The notes under the pieces are model-generated. The model was given only the letters and a program-made list of their open reading frames with translations. It had not been told where the DNA came from and made no database searches. From contig CAYUNT010000025.1 in assembly GCA_964446285.1 (NCBI GenBank), positions 1 through 33,856 of the forward strand: a stretch of DNA of 33,856 nt, written 5' to 3'. Shown in pieces: positions 24,869 through 32,716 of the stretch. The translations under genes and the position numbers were made by a program. Within the stretch, counting starts at the first letter, position 1. The number at the start of each line of letters is the position of its first letter. This stretch comes from CAYUNT01 sp964446285. GTDB taxonomy: Bacteria > Sumerlaeota > Sumerlaeia > SLMS01 > CAYUNT01.

Positions 24869-25516
24869 TCACCTATACCTCGACCGGCGGTGGCGGCCGC
24901 GGCGGGCCAGCGCCAGAAGCGCTTTGGATGGATTTTCTCCGCCAGATTCCGCGCGCGAAACGGCGGCGATGCGAATTGCGCGCGCTCCTCGATGAATATG
25001 GCAAAGCGCGGCGGCCAAGGCATCGGCCACATGCTCATTGCCAGGCAACTCCTCTAAATTCAACAACACACGCACCATCTTCTGCACTTGGTCCTTGCCT
25101 GCGCGCCCGTAGCCGGCTACGGCCTGCTTTATTTCAAGCGGCGAGTATTCAAAAACCTCCGCCCCCGCCGACGACGCGGCCACAATGGCGGCGGCGCGCG
25201 CATGGGCGAGCATCACAGCGCTGCGGACGTTTTTAGCGAAGAAAATCGCCTCAACCGACACGGCCTGTGGATGCCAGCGCCCAACGGCCTGCGCCACATG
25301 CTCGTAAATACGGATCAGGCGCGCCGCCAGCGGATCGGACGCGCGCGTATGGACGGTATCCGAATCCTCCAAATGTGAAACGCCATCGCTTGACGTCACG
25401 ATCAGCCCCAATCCGGTTGAATTAAGACCCGGATCGATCCCAAGCGTCAGGATGCGGCCAGAAGCAGCCGAGCCGGAGGAAGCAAGAGAGGAAGCGGTGG
25501 CGGCATTGCGTTTCAT
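24869..25516 (-). CDS. ruvC: Holliday junction resolvase RuvC
   Basis: 215 residues. RuvC cuts Holliday junctions together with the RuvAB branch-migration motor. The conserved acidic centre is visible: LTLGIDPGLNSTG (first Asp), VEAIFFAKN (Glu), and EHVADALAAALCH (His and Asp). The EYSPLEIKQAVAGYGRAGKDQVQKMV segment of the family is present, quoted here only by its start at about residue 125. The N-terminus has ~20 Ala/Ser-rich residues before the conserved core. The C-terminus has ~35 extra residues rich in Arg, so the protein is longer than the usual 160-175. ATG 25516 is preferred; a TTG at 25567 would add 17 residues. No ruvA, ruvB or yebC is adjacent. Confidence 0.93.
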   Translation of the reverse strand: MKRNAATASSLASSGSAASGRILTLGIDPGLNSTGLGLIVTSSDGVSHLEDSDTVHTRASDPLAARLIRIYEHVAQAVGRWHPQAVSVEAIFFAKNVRSAVMLAHARAAAIVAASSAGAEVFEYSPLEIKQAVAGYGRAGKDQVQKMVRVLLNLEELPGNEHVADALAAALCHIHRGARAIRIAAVSRAESGGENPSKALLALARRGRHRRSRYR

Positions 25517-26214
25517 TTTGTCATTCGCGGCAGGCGCGGAAGAAATTGAGTGGAAAAACCGCCCCAAAAACCTGCGCCCCTGCCAAAACGATTAACTTTT
25601 TTCCCTTTTATCTCACTTGGCCACTCTATTGCGACCATTCCGTGCATCCCATAATTCCCATCCGTCCCATAAGTCCCATAGGTCCCATTGATGGCATTTT
25701 TCCCCTCTGCGCCATACTCCTCCCCTCGGCCGAACCGTCCGGCCCTCGCTCAAGAGACGCAAGCGCAAAACACAAATAGAAACAATCCGAGTGCGTTTCC
25801 CGAATTCGGGTGGTGTGTCCGATTAACTAGAATCCGGGCGTCTCGGGTTTTGATGCCAAGGCGGGCGAGGTTTTCGCGGATTCGGCTGACGCCGGGCCAG
25901 GAGGCCATCGAGGCGGGCTTTGGCGCAAGCGTTTCAATGGTGCAGCCGCCTCAGGCAAGTTTGCGCCGAGCCAGGGATCGAAATCCGCGGGGGAAGGGTC
26001 AAGAACCAAGGCGCAAGGCCTGCTTATAAGAAGAGTATTCGCCCGGTTTCTCTCTTCCTTTGCATTGGCGGGCGGATGTATGCTTTGCTCCCCGGTTGGC
26101 GGGGGAAGAGTAAAATCCAGATTCTCCCCCGCTTTGCGCAGTGTTCCATTGTTGCACTCCATTCCTCCCATCCTCCCGTGAATCGCCATCGCACCTGGCG
26201 CGCCCCTGGACTCC
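25517..26214. other. Gene-free interval between divergent ruvC and glycosyltransferase genes
   Basis: About 700 bp. It contains the 9-bp tandem array (25647-25688). It also contains a 52-codon minus-strand frame (about 25760-25925) with the phrase RIRENLARLGIKTRDARIL, which sounds like part of a class I methyltransferase but is too short to call. Longer open frames exist on both strands but read as low-complexity shadows. No RNA gene was recognised. Confidence 0.4.
25647..25688 (+). repeat. Five-copy 9-bp tandem repeat, consensus TCCCATNNG/T
   Basis: TCCCAT begins at 25647, 25656, 25665, 25674 and 25683, an exact 9-bp period. The three variable bases of each unit differ. The same unit occurs three times in the gspH leader at 13018-13046 in the opposite orientation. 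Confidence 0.8.
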
Positions 26215-28527
26215 ATGACTGATCGCTCTGCATCTCCGCCCCCAGCCACTTCGGCGCCGCACTCTTCGCCGTCTGTGCCCGATTCGCCTTCCACAACCGG
26301 CTCGATACCCACGCCCCATTCGCCGTCTGTCTCCAGTCAGCCGTCCGAACCCGTCTCGCCAATCGCGCGCAAGTTCGAAGACAACGCGGCACGGCTGGGC
26401 GAGGCGCTTCGCGATGTGTTCCGTTTTTTTATGCGTCACGACGCGGCATTTCTGCCCGCTCTGACCGGGGCGTTTATGGTCTTGTGGGGCGTGCGGGCCA
26501 TGCAATCGCCGATCTATCAGTCCTTCGGCGATTTCTGGGCAGCGAATCGCGCGCCGGTGGTCATCGCACTGGCGGGACTGGCGCTGTTCTTTTTTGGATG
26601 CTTCGGATCGCAAGCGGCTTTGCGCGACTTGGCCTGCAATGCATTTCCTGCCACAGCGGCAGCGCGGATTCGCACTTCCTCCGGACAGCGGCAGCGCGGC
26701 GGAAGATGGACGCTGGCGCTGCAATTTGCAGGAGGCGCGATCCTCGCTGCGGGTTTGGGTCTGCTTGCCTATACGCTGTTGCTTGTAAAGCGCCAGCCGG
26801 GCGGATTGCGAACTGCGGGCTTGTTTTTTACGTCTGTGGTGTTATGCCTTGCGGGAATGATTTTGCTCGAAGCCCGGCGCCGCCGCGCATGGCTGCGCGA
26901 TGCGGGAGGGCTTCCTTTCGCCTCGCCCCGGTCGTTCTGGCGGCGCGATTCCTTCTGGTTGGTGATATTCCTCGCCGCGTGGGGGTTTGCGATGAGCCGC
27001 CGCCTCGACACGCGCCCCGGTTTTTTCCACGGCGACGAGGCCATGATTCTCCAATATGGCCGCGCCACCTACTTTTTCGATGAACCCAATCGCAACATGT
27101 CGCCCTGGGGCATGATGTATCAGCCGTATCTGAGCGGGGTTCCGCGTTCGCTGCTGCGCGATGCCATTCCCGAGCGCCCGTATTGGGGAGCTCGGCTCTT
27201 TTCGCTCGCCGTGGCGTGCGCCGCGCTCGCCGCGCTCTTTGTGCTGGCGCGGGCGCATTTCGGGCGCGCAGCGGCGTGGATTGCCATCGTCCTTCTGGCC
27301 TCGAATCACGTATTCATGGCCTTTTCGCGCATGGCGTTGAATAACATCGACGCGCTTTTGCTCCTGACCTGTTGCGCGCTGGCATGGATGGCGGCATGGC
27401 GGTCGCGCCGTCTCTCGATGGGTTTTATGGCAGGAGTGCTCGCCGGACTAAATCTATACACATATCAGGGCGGACTGGCGATTTTCCCGATTCTTGCGGG
27501 GGCGCTGCTGCTCGAATGCATCCGCCTGCCGATGGGCCTGGTCCGCCGATGGAGGCCGCTGGCGGGGCTGACGCTGGGCGTGCTTGTGGCGCTTTCGCCC
27601 GCGCTGGTTTTTTATCGCGGCCATTTGAGTTCGATGAATTACCGGACGGGGGGCGTTTCGATTTTTCAGCAGCGCAATCTGGAAGATGCCTTCAAAGACA
27701 CCGGCGCATCCAATCTCCCCCAAATGCTCTTGAGGCGCAGCTGGCCGGCCATTGGCGGGGTGTTGCTTTGGCCCGATACCAGCAGCAACTATCATTACGG
27801 CGCTTTGCCCATTACGGACCGCGATACGGCAGCGCTGATTCTTCTGGGCTTGGCAGGAGCGGCGGCGCTGTTGCGCAGGCGCCGGTTGTGCGCGCTATTG
27901 CTGGTATGGTGGGGCGCGGGAATGGTCGCGGGAAGCCTCCTCACGGTGGCTCCCCAGCCGCCCTATTCCCCGCGCATTCTTGTAGTGTTTCCCGCCGCGT
28001 TTGCACTGGCCGGCTGGGCGGTGGCCAGCCTGATACGCCGCAGCTGGAGGCTGGGTGAATGGTGGATCGGCGGGCCGGTGATTTTCCTTGCGCTGGCCTT
28101 GGTTTTATCGATTTCGCACCGCAATGCCACGCATTATATGCGGCGCTATCTCAATGACATGAACAATCCCGGCTATTTGATGACGCCGATCGGTTTTATG
28201 GAATTTCTCAATACTTTCCCGCGCGACGCGCACATGGTCTATTATGCCGGCCACTTGGATCAGTTGAATATCAGCTGCCTGCAAATGTTCGATACGGCAT
28301 TTACGCGCCAGATGTTCATTAACCCGGACGACCCGATTCCCGCGCCAGCCGCGGCGGCCCCGCGCACGGCCTACATTGTGAAAGTGCCCGGATTCGAGCC
28401 TGTGGAAAAACGCCTGAGAGAGAAATTCCCAGACGTGAAACCTGTCAGTATCAAGAATCCCTACAAGCCCACCGTGGTAACACACAAAGTATGGTGGGTG
28501 CCTGATCCGCCCCCCGATGCTCGTTAA
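26215..28527 (+). CDS. Polytopic glycosyltransferase, PMT/ArnT-like (GT-C fold)
   Basis: 770 residues. A Ser/Pro-rich cytoplasmic N-terminus (about 1-50) precedes four membrane helices (near 80-100, 110-130, 165-190, 205-225), then one near 245-260. The first large outer loop has RPGFFHGDEAMILQYGRA, with the Asp-Glu pair typical of catalytic loops in lipid-linked GT-C transferases (PMT, ArnT, GT39/GT83). About eight further helices follow to residue 640, then a ~130-residue extracytoplasmic C-terminal domain. Such enzymes move sugars from polyprenyl-phosphate donors to protein, lipid A or glycan; the acceptor cannot be read here. The four helices before the usual first outer loop are extra relative to ArnT. 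ATG 26215 has no strong ribosome-binding site. It ends tail-to-tail with rlpA, sharing TTAA in the two stop codons. Confidence 0.8.
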   Translation: MTDRSASPPPATSAPHSSPSVPDSPSTTGSIPTPHSPSVSSQPSEPVSPIARKFEDNAARLGEALRDVFRFFMRHDAAFLPALTGAFMVLWGVRAMQSPIYQSFGDFWAANRAPVVIALAGLALFFFGCFGSQAALRDLACNAFPATAAARIRTSSGQRQRGGRWTLALQFAGGAILAAGLGLLAYTLLLVKRQPGGLRTAGLFFTSVVLCLAGMILLEARRRRAWLRDAGGLPFASPRSFWRRDSFWLVIFLAAWGFAMSRRLDTRPGFFHGDEAMILQYGRATYFFDEPNRNMSPWGMMYQPYLSGVPRSLLRDAIPERPYWGARLFSLAVACAALAALFVLARAHFGRAAAWIAIVLLASNHVFMAFSRMALNNIDALLLLTCCALAWMAAWRSRRLSMGFMAGVLAGLNLYTYQGGLAIFPILAGALLLECIRLPMGLVRRWRPLAGLTLGVLVALSPALVFYRGHLSSMNYRTGGVSIFQQRNLEDAFKDTGASNLPQMLLRRSWPAIGGVLLWPDTSSNYHYGALPITDRDTAALILLGLAGAAALLRRRRLCALLLVWWGAGMVAGSLLTVAPQPPYSPRILVVFPAAFALAGWAVASLIRRSWRLGEWWIGGPVIFLALALVLSISHRNATHYMRRYLNDMNNPGYLMTPIGFMEFLNTFPRDAHMVYYAGHLDQLNISCLQMFDTAFTRQMFINPDDPIPAPAAAAPRTAYIVKVPGFEPVEKRLREKFPDVKPVSIKNPYKPTVVTHKVWWVPDPPPDAR

Positions 28528-29003
28528 TTACGAAACCTGCGACGCCCCTCGGGCCAGCGCAGCACTTCCAGGCGGACCTTCACCACCCCTTGGTCCGTAT
28601 CGGCGATTTCCGCAAAGGCGCTCTTGGAAAGGTCGATGATTCGCCCTTTCCCGCCGGGAAAATTGTCGTTGATGCGCACCTTAACGGACCGGCCATTGCC
28701 CAGGTTGGTCACACGCACCACGGTCCCAAAGGCGAGGCGCGGATGCGCCGCCGTGGCCTTGCCCGGGTCGAACTTTTCGCCACTCGCCGTCGGCTTGCCT
28801 TTGAACTCCTTTCCATACCACGTGGCCGTCCCTTCCTCAGTGTAGTCGGAAGGCGGATCGGATGACAAACCGCATCCCGCAAGCAACATGGCCAGCCCCA
28901 CTGCCAGGCACAGCGCGGTTGTGACGGCGCGGAAATTCCCAGGAGCGCGCCCGCGAATCCAGCGGCGGAATCGAAGATCAGCGGATTGGATTATGGCTTT
29001 CAT
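28524..29003 (-). CDS. rlpA: RlpA-like septal/peptidoglycan lipoprotein
   Basis: 159 residues. A basic N-terminus and hydrophobic segment end in the lipobox LLAGCG (Cys about 44), so the protein is probably a lipoprotein. The double-psi beta-barrel follows: GTATWYGKEFKGKPTASGE, AAHPRLAFGTVVRVTN, VKVRINDNFPG and RIIDLSKSAFAEI. RlpA proteins bind or cleave denuded peptidoglycan glycan strands. The usual NDRGPF reads NDNFPG here. There is no SPOR domain at the C-terminus, so it is a short form. ATG 29003 overlaps the stop of the upstream membrane-protein gene (ATGA). The N-terminus before the lipobox is long (43 residues); a later start is possible. Confidence 0.88.
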   Translation of the reverse strand: MKAIIQSADLRFRRWIRGRAPGNFRAVTTALCLAVGLAMLLAGCGLSSDPPSDYTEEGTATWYGKEFKGKPTASGEKFDPGKATAAHPRLAFGTVVRVTNLGNGRSVKVRINDNFPGGKGRIIDLSKSAFAEIADTDQGVVKVRLEVLRWPEGRRRFRN

Positions 29004-29950
29004 GGAGTTGCCTCTCTCGCGCTGTGATTGTCATCGGCTCCCAGCGAATAATCCGCCACGGCCGCCTTCCAGAATTCTCTCGCCGAAAATTGGATTTTCA
29101 TCCACGCGGAAGTCCATGTGGCGATCACAAACGCCACGCCAATCCAAACGCTTTCCTCAGGCACCGGGATGATGCCGATCAGACAGGTCTCCGGCAGGTT
29201 TTTCAAAAGGGGCATGCCCAGCATCCCCACAAGAAATCCAACCACATTCCACACAGCCGTCAGCAGAATCATGCGGCGCAGCGCAGAAAACCACGAACGA
29301 TTCACCGCGGGCAGCGGACAATCGAGCGCCACGCGATAACAATACGGCGCGGCCATCGCCAGCGTGCCCAGCCCCGCCGCCCAAAACCCCGTGCTCAATC
29401 CCACCCGCCAAATCCATATATCGCCCCAATCGGAATAAATCAACAACCGGTTCGAGAGCCAGCCATTGCCGCGTCCGTAGGGGATCAATGCGTCGATGAC
29501 GCAATGAAAGGTGTGCGACACCAGCAAGAATCCCAACGCCGGCCCGACAAAACCCCGCGCCATATCGAACGGAGAAAGCAGCGTCACCTTCCACTCGTCG
29601 AGCGTTCGCTTTCGCCGCAAAGAGACCACGGACGAAACCAAATGGTCGGCGGCCATCCAAATCCAAAAGAATTCCGCCAGCGCCCAGCGCATCAGCACAT
29701 AAGCGAACACCTCTTTGCGAACGCCCAGACGCGTTTTTCCATAATAGGCAACTCCGCAAATAAACAACGTAGCAGCCACAAGCATTCCCATCTGCGAGAT
29801 GCTTCTTTGGCGGCGCCACATCCAGTGCGAAACGGGATTGTCCTCGCCACGAAATCCAACTCCAGACAGCCGCGGAAAAAAGAAAATTCCTTGTTTTTTT
29901 CCTCCGGAAGCCGCCACGCGGGCGGAAGAAACCTGGCCTGAAAGTCTCAT
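29000..29950 (-). CDS. Integral membrane protein resembling an ABC-2-type permease
   Basis: 316 residues with about six hydrophobic helices. Near residue 36-44 is GEDNPVSHWM, like the Asn-Pro-Val motif that starts many ABC-2 permease-type proteins. DEWKVTLLSPFDMARGFVGP (about 131-150) resembles the coupling region of that family. No substrate is apparent and no ABC ATPase gene is near, so the transporter role is inference. The start is uncertain: ATG 29950 has no ribosome-binding site, but the conserved-looking motif begins soon after it. The frame stays open to 30139 with no recognisable content. Its end overlaps rlpA by 4 bp, so the two are probably co-translated. Confidence 0.6.
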   Translation of the reverse strand: MRLSGQVSSARVAASGGKKQGIFFFPRLSGVGFRGEDNPVSHWMWRRQRSISQMGMLVAATLFICGVAYYGKTRLGVRKEVFAYVLMRWALAEFFWIWMAADHLVSSVVSLRRKRTLDEWKVTLLSPFDMARGFVGPALGFLLVSHTFHCVIDALIPYGRGNGWLSNRLLIYSDWGDIWIWRVGLSTGFWAAGLGTLAMAAPYCYRVALDCPLPAVNRSWFSALRRMILLTAVWNVVGFLVGMLGMPLLKNLPETCLIGIIPVPEESVWIGVAFVIATWTSAWMKIQFSAREFWKAAVADYSLGADDNHSAREATP

Positions 29951-30286
29951 GGAGAATTCGCGGAAAGAACAGATTGTCATTATCTGGCAGGGAAACCTTG
30001 CCATGCCACGGCAGCCAGCAGTCCAGGCGGCGAAAGCCAGTCCGGGCGGCGGCTCCAAACTTCGCATAAGCCGATTTCCGCGGCAAGACTCTCGTTGAGT
30101 CCGATTTCCGCCGCTTGGGCGCCGCCCTGGCCTTGGCATATTGCTACATCATTTCTTCTATTCCGTGGCGCATCTTTTGACTTGTTCAAATACAGGGATC
30201 GGGAGCAATATCACTCAGGGATGAGCGCGGGGGATTGGGGGATTAGTAGCAAATCCTATTTGCAGGAGTCGCAGAAACCATTTCCT
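29951..30286. other. Intergenic region between divergent membrane-protein and F5/8C genes
   Basis: About 336 bp that should hold two divergent promoters. CCGATTTCCGC occurs twice about 30 bp apart (near 30070 and 30101), and GACTC-TCGTT-GAGTC forms a hairpin between the copies. No clear -35/-10 pair or RNA gene was seen. Confidence 0.4.
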
Positions 30287-31627
30287 ATGAGACGGGACAT
30301 CCAAATTCAGAGAAGTTTGCTCTTTGCCGCGCTGTCATTTGTCCTTCCCGGCTGGGTAATGGCTCAGTCTCTTGGCCAGCCGCTTAAGCCGGTTTCAGTC
30401 AAAGCCTCCGCCTTCATCTTCGGACACAATCCTGAGCATCTGATCGACGGCGATCTGAAAACGAAATGGGCTGGACCCAGCGCCCCGGGAGTTCCTTCTT
30501 ATGCGATCTTTGACTTCGGAGGCGTGGTGGAGTTGGCTGCCGTAATAATCCACCACGCTCAGGATGCAGGCGAAGGCCCCAACCTCAACACAGAGGATTT
30601 CGCGCTGGAATGGGGCACATCCGCCGAAGGCCCTTGGCAGACCATTTTTCAGGTAACAGATAATATGGAGCCGCGAACCCAGCGGGAGTTCCCGCCAGTT
30701 CGCACACAGTATGTGCAGTTGCTCGTTACCGATTCCATGAGCATGAATGAGCCTAACAAGAAAAATGATGATGATATTGTGCGCATTCCAGAGATTGAGT
30801 TTTTCGGCAAAAGGCTGGAAGGAGCCGCCGCAGCCGCTCCAAATACTGCGATTTCTGGCTTGCCAGGCCTAAACCCGGCCGTTCCCGCCGGGGCGCAACC
30901 AGCAGCGGCATCCTTCCCCGGCCAGGCAGCGGCCGCTTCGGGCCAGCTGCCGTCCGCGTCCGCCGGAAGCCAGGTCGCCTCGCCTTTTGTAGCCGGCAGC
31001 GCCAATAGACCCAGCCTGTCTGATCTGGTCGGCCCGGCTGGCGGTCAACCGTCGGCGCCAGGACAGGGAACCGCGGGATCCACGCTCCCCGGCTTGCCCG
31101 GAGCCTCAGTGGCACAAATTGGCTTGGCCACGCCAATGCCACAAGCGCCCAATTTGGCGCAGCTGGGTGTTCAGGCAAATCCGATGTCATCTTCGGCATC
31201 GGCAATTCCCGCAAATCCTTATCTTTCGTCGCAGCCCGCGCCGCCAGCTGCTGCCGCGGCCGCCGTTCAGCCCTCCGGCGCAAAAGCGCCCATGCTGGTG
31301 GGGGGTATTGTGTGGCAAACCGACATCCAGGCCGCCCATGCGCTGGCCGTGTCGCAAAATCGAAATATACTTGTCTTTTTCCGGCTGGCCGCATCGCCGC
31401 TTCAGCCGGGAATCGATCAGATACTTGCCGATCCCACCCTGATGACCTCTTTGCAGCAAACCAATGTGCTCCTGGTCCTGGATGGCCGGCAGGATATGCA
31501 ACTTGCCGCTCGATTCAAGGTGTTCCGGTTCCCCTCGCTTACGCAATGGACCCCGGCAGGTGTGGAGGTAGCGCGCCTGGAAGCGGAGGCCATCACGCGC
31601 CAGAACGTGGCGCAGATGTTCAAATAG
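30287..31627 (+). CDS. Secreted F5/8C (discoidin-like) plus thioredoxin-like protein without CxxC
   Basis: 446 residues. A signal peptide (about 1-27, ending GWVMAQ) precedes an F5/8 type C-like domain (about 30-170), with LIDGDLKTKWAGPSAPG, YAIFDFGG, and RTQYVQLLVTDS. A ~170-residue Ala/Pro/Gly/Ser linker follows. The C-terminal thioredoxin-like domain (about 340-446) has NILVFFRLAASPL, VLLVLDGRQDMQLAARFKV and FPSLTQWTPAGVEVARLEG-like pattern. The position where CxxC would be reads AASPLQ, so it cannot work as a disulfide oxidoreductase. F5/8C domains usually bind carbohydrate or surfaces, so an adhesion or binding role is likely. ATG 30287 is chosen because it starts the signal peptide; a ribosome-binding site is not clear. 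It is tail-to-tail with lexA. Confidence 0.72.
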   Translation: MRRDIQIQRSLLFAALSFVLPGWVMAQSLGQPLKPVSVKASAFIFGHNPEHLIDGDLKTKWAGPSAPGVPSYAIFDFGGVVELAAVIIHHAQDAGEGPNLNTEDFALEWGTSAEGPWQTIFQVTDNMEPRTQREFPPVRTQYVQLLVTDSMSMNEPNKKNDDDIVRIPEIEFFGKRLEGAAAAAPNTAISGLPGLNPAVPAGAQPAAASFPGQAAAASGQLPSASAGSQVASPFVAGSANRPSLSDLVGPAGGQPSAPGQGTAGSTLPGLPGASVAQIGLATPMPQAPNLAQLGVQANPMSSSASAIPANPYLSSQPAPPAAAAAAVQPSGAKAPMLVGGIVWQTDIQAAHALAVSQNRNILVFFRLAASPLQPGIDQILADPTLMTSLQQTNVLLVLDGRQDMQLAARFKVFRFPSLTQWTPAGVEVARLEAEAITRQNVAQMFK

Positions 31628-31681
31628 CGCGATCTTCTCCCCGGAAATTCCGGCGGCGGCGCCCGCTGGAAAACCGCCCGT

Positions 31682-32314
31682 CTAAAACTTGCGCAGCAAC
31701 CCGACAACCACTCCCTGAATTCCAACCTCGCCCGGCGGCAGGATAATGGGAGACATATAGGGATTGGCGGGCTGCAGACGAATCATGCGGCCTTCTGCAT
31801 AATAGCGTTTCACTGTCGTTTCGTATCCGCGCACAAGGGCCACAACCACTTGTCCATTGTATGCCGTCGGGGTCCGTTCGCAGATAATAAAATCGCCGTC
31901 GTAAATGCCGTCCTCGATCATCGAATCGCCGCGAACGCGCAGCACGAAGGTTTTTTCCGCGTCGCGCACGAAATCCACCGGCACGCTCATGTGCTCGGCT
32001 TCTTCTTCCTGAATGGCCTCGATAGGCGCCCCGGCCTGAACAACGCCAAGAATGGGCAGGGCAAAACAGGCGAGCGACATCTCGACTTGGCGCGGAACAT
32101 CGAGCGACGTGGGCATTTCGAGCGCGCGGCCCCGGTTGGCCTGGCGCCGGATCACGCCTTTGTCTTCGAGGTTGCACAAATGCTTGTGCACCGTCGCCAG
32201 CGATGAAATGCCCGTTCCGCGTCCGATCTCGCGCAACGAAGGCGAATACTGGTTTTTCTGAATGAATCCGTTGATGTAATCCAGGATTTCTCGCTGGCGC
32301 TTTGTCAGATACAT
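31682..32314 (-). CDS. lexA: LexA SOS repressor
   Basis: 210 residues. The N-terminal winged helix-turn-helix has LTKRQREILDYINGFI, YSPSLREIGRGTGISSLATV and HKHLCNLEDKGVI. The C-terminal S24 domain has the cleavage site VQAGAP (Ala-Gly), the Ser of RGDSMIEDGI and the Lys of ETTVKRYY, so autocleavage looks intact. LexA represses DNA-damage genes until RecA filaments trigger its self-cleavage. I chose ATG 32314 with AGGGG 8 nt upstream. The last ~50 bp before the convergent gene contain the palindrome CCGGAAATTCCGG (31641-31653). Confidence 0.95.
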   Translation of the reverse strand: MYLTKRQREILDYINGFIQKNQYSPSLREIGRGTGISSLATVHKHLCNLEDKGVIRRQANRGRALEMPTSLDVPRQVEMSLACFALPILGVVQAGAPIEAIQEEEAEHMSVPVDFVRDAEKTFVLRVRGDSMIEDGIYDGDFIICERTPTAYNGQVVVALVRGYETTVKRYYAEGRMIRLQPANPYMSPIILPPGEVGIQGVVVGLLRKF

Positions 32315-32716
32315 GGGACTTACCCCTGAAGAGCATTGCTGGGAATCACCCCCCGCCAAAAGCGCCTATTCAAAGCGGCGTTCGGCGGCATGGGCCGTTC
32401 CTTTTGCTTTTTGTTTCCGCGAACATCGGACGAATGTCAAGGGCAATCGAAAAGCGAAAGTGGCTTTTTTTGCGTCTCGCCTTACAACTCGTTACGTTCA
32501 TTTTCCGGCAGGAGATGACCTTGAACACTTCCATGACAAGAGACCAATCCGTATCCTTTTGCGTCATGCTTGCCGGCGGCGTTTCGCGGCGGCGAAGGTT
32601 GCCCTTGTCTGCAAAAGTAAAATGAACATCCTGGTTCAGAAGATAGAAGGTTGACGGTCTCCCGCAGGGGAATCCATCCTATGGATAGCGGAAGACTATA
32701 AGGCGGAAAGTATCCA
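32315..32716. other. Divergent intergenic region between lexA and the LVIVD gene
   Basis: About 400 bp. GAACATCCTGGTTC (32624-32637) is a GAAC-N6-GTTC inverted repeat that could be a LexA-type operator but lies ~310 bp from lexA. ATCCAT-CCT-ATGGAT (32672-32686) is a perfect 6-bp inverted repeat 30 bp before the LVIVD gene. Short open frames here look non-coding. No confident promoter was found. Confidence 0.35.

Noticed and set aside
25827..26312. 161-codon minus-strand frame upstream of the glycosyltransferase
   Set aside because: It is Gly/Pro/Ser-rich with no domain. It overlaps the start of a clear gene on the other strand and looks like a high-GC shadow.
29975..30000. TGGCAGGGAAACCTTGC as a second sigma-54 promoter
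   Set aside because: The GG and GC elements are 12 bp apart, not 10, and no enhancer-like palindrome is near.
31641..31653. CCGGAAATTCCGG as a bidirectional terminator between the F5/8C gene and lexA
   Set aside because: It is a perfect palindrome in the right place, but the loop is small and no T-run follows on either strand.
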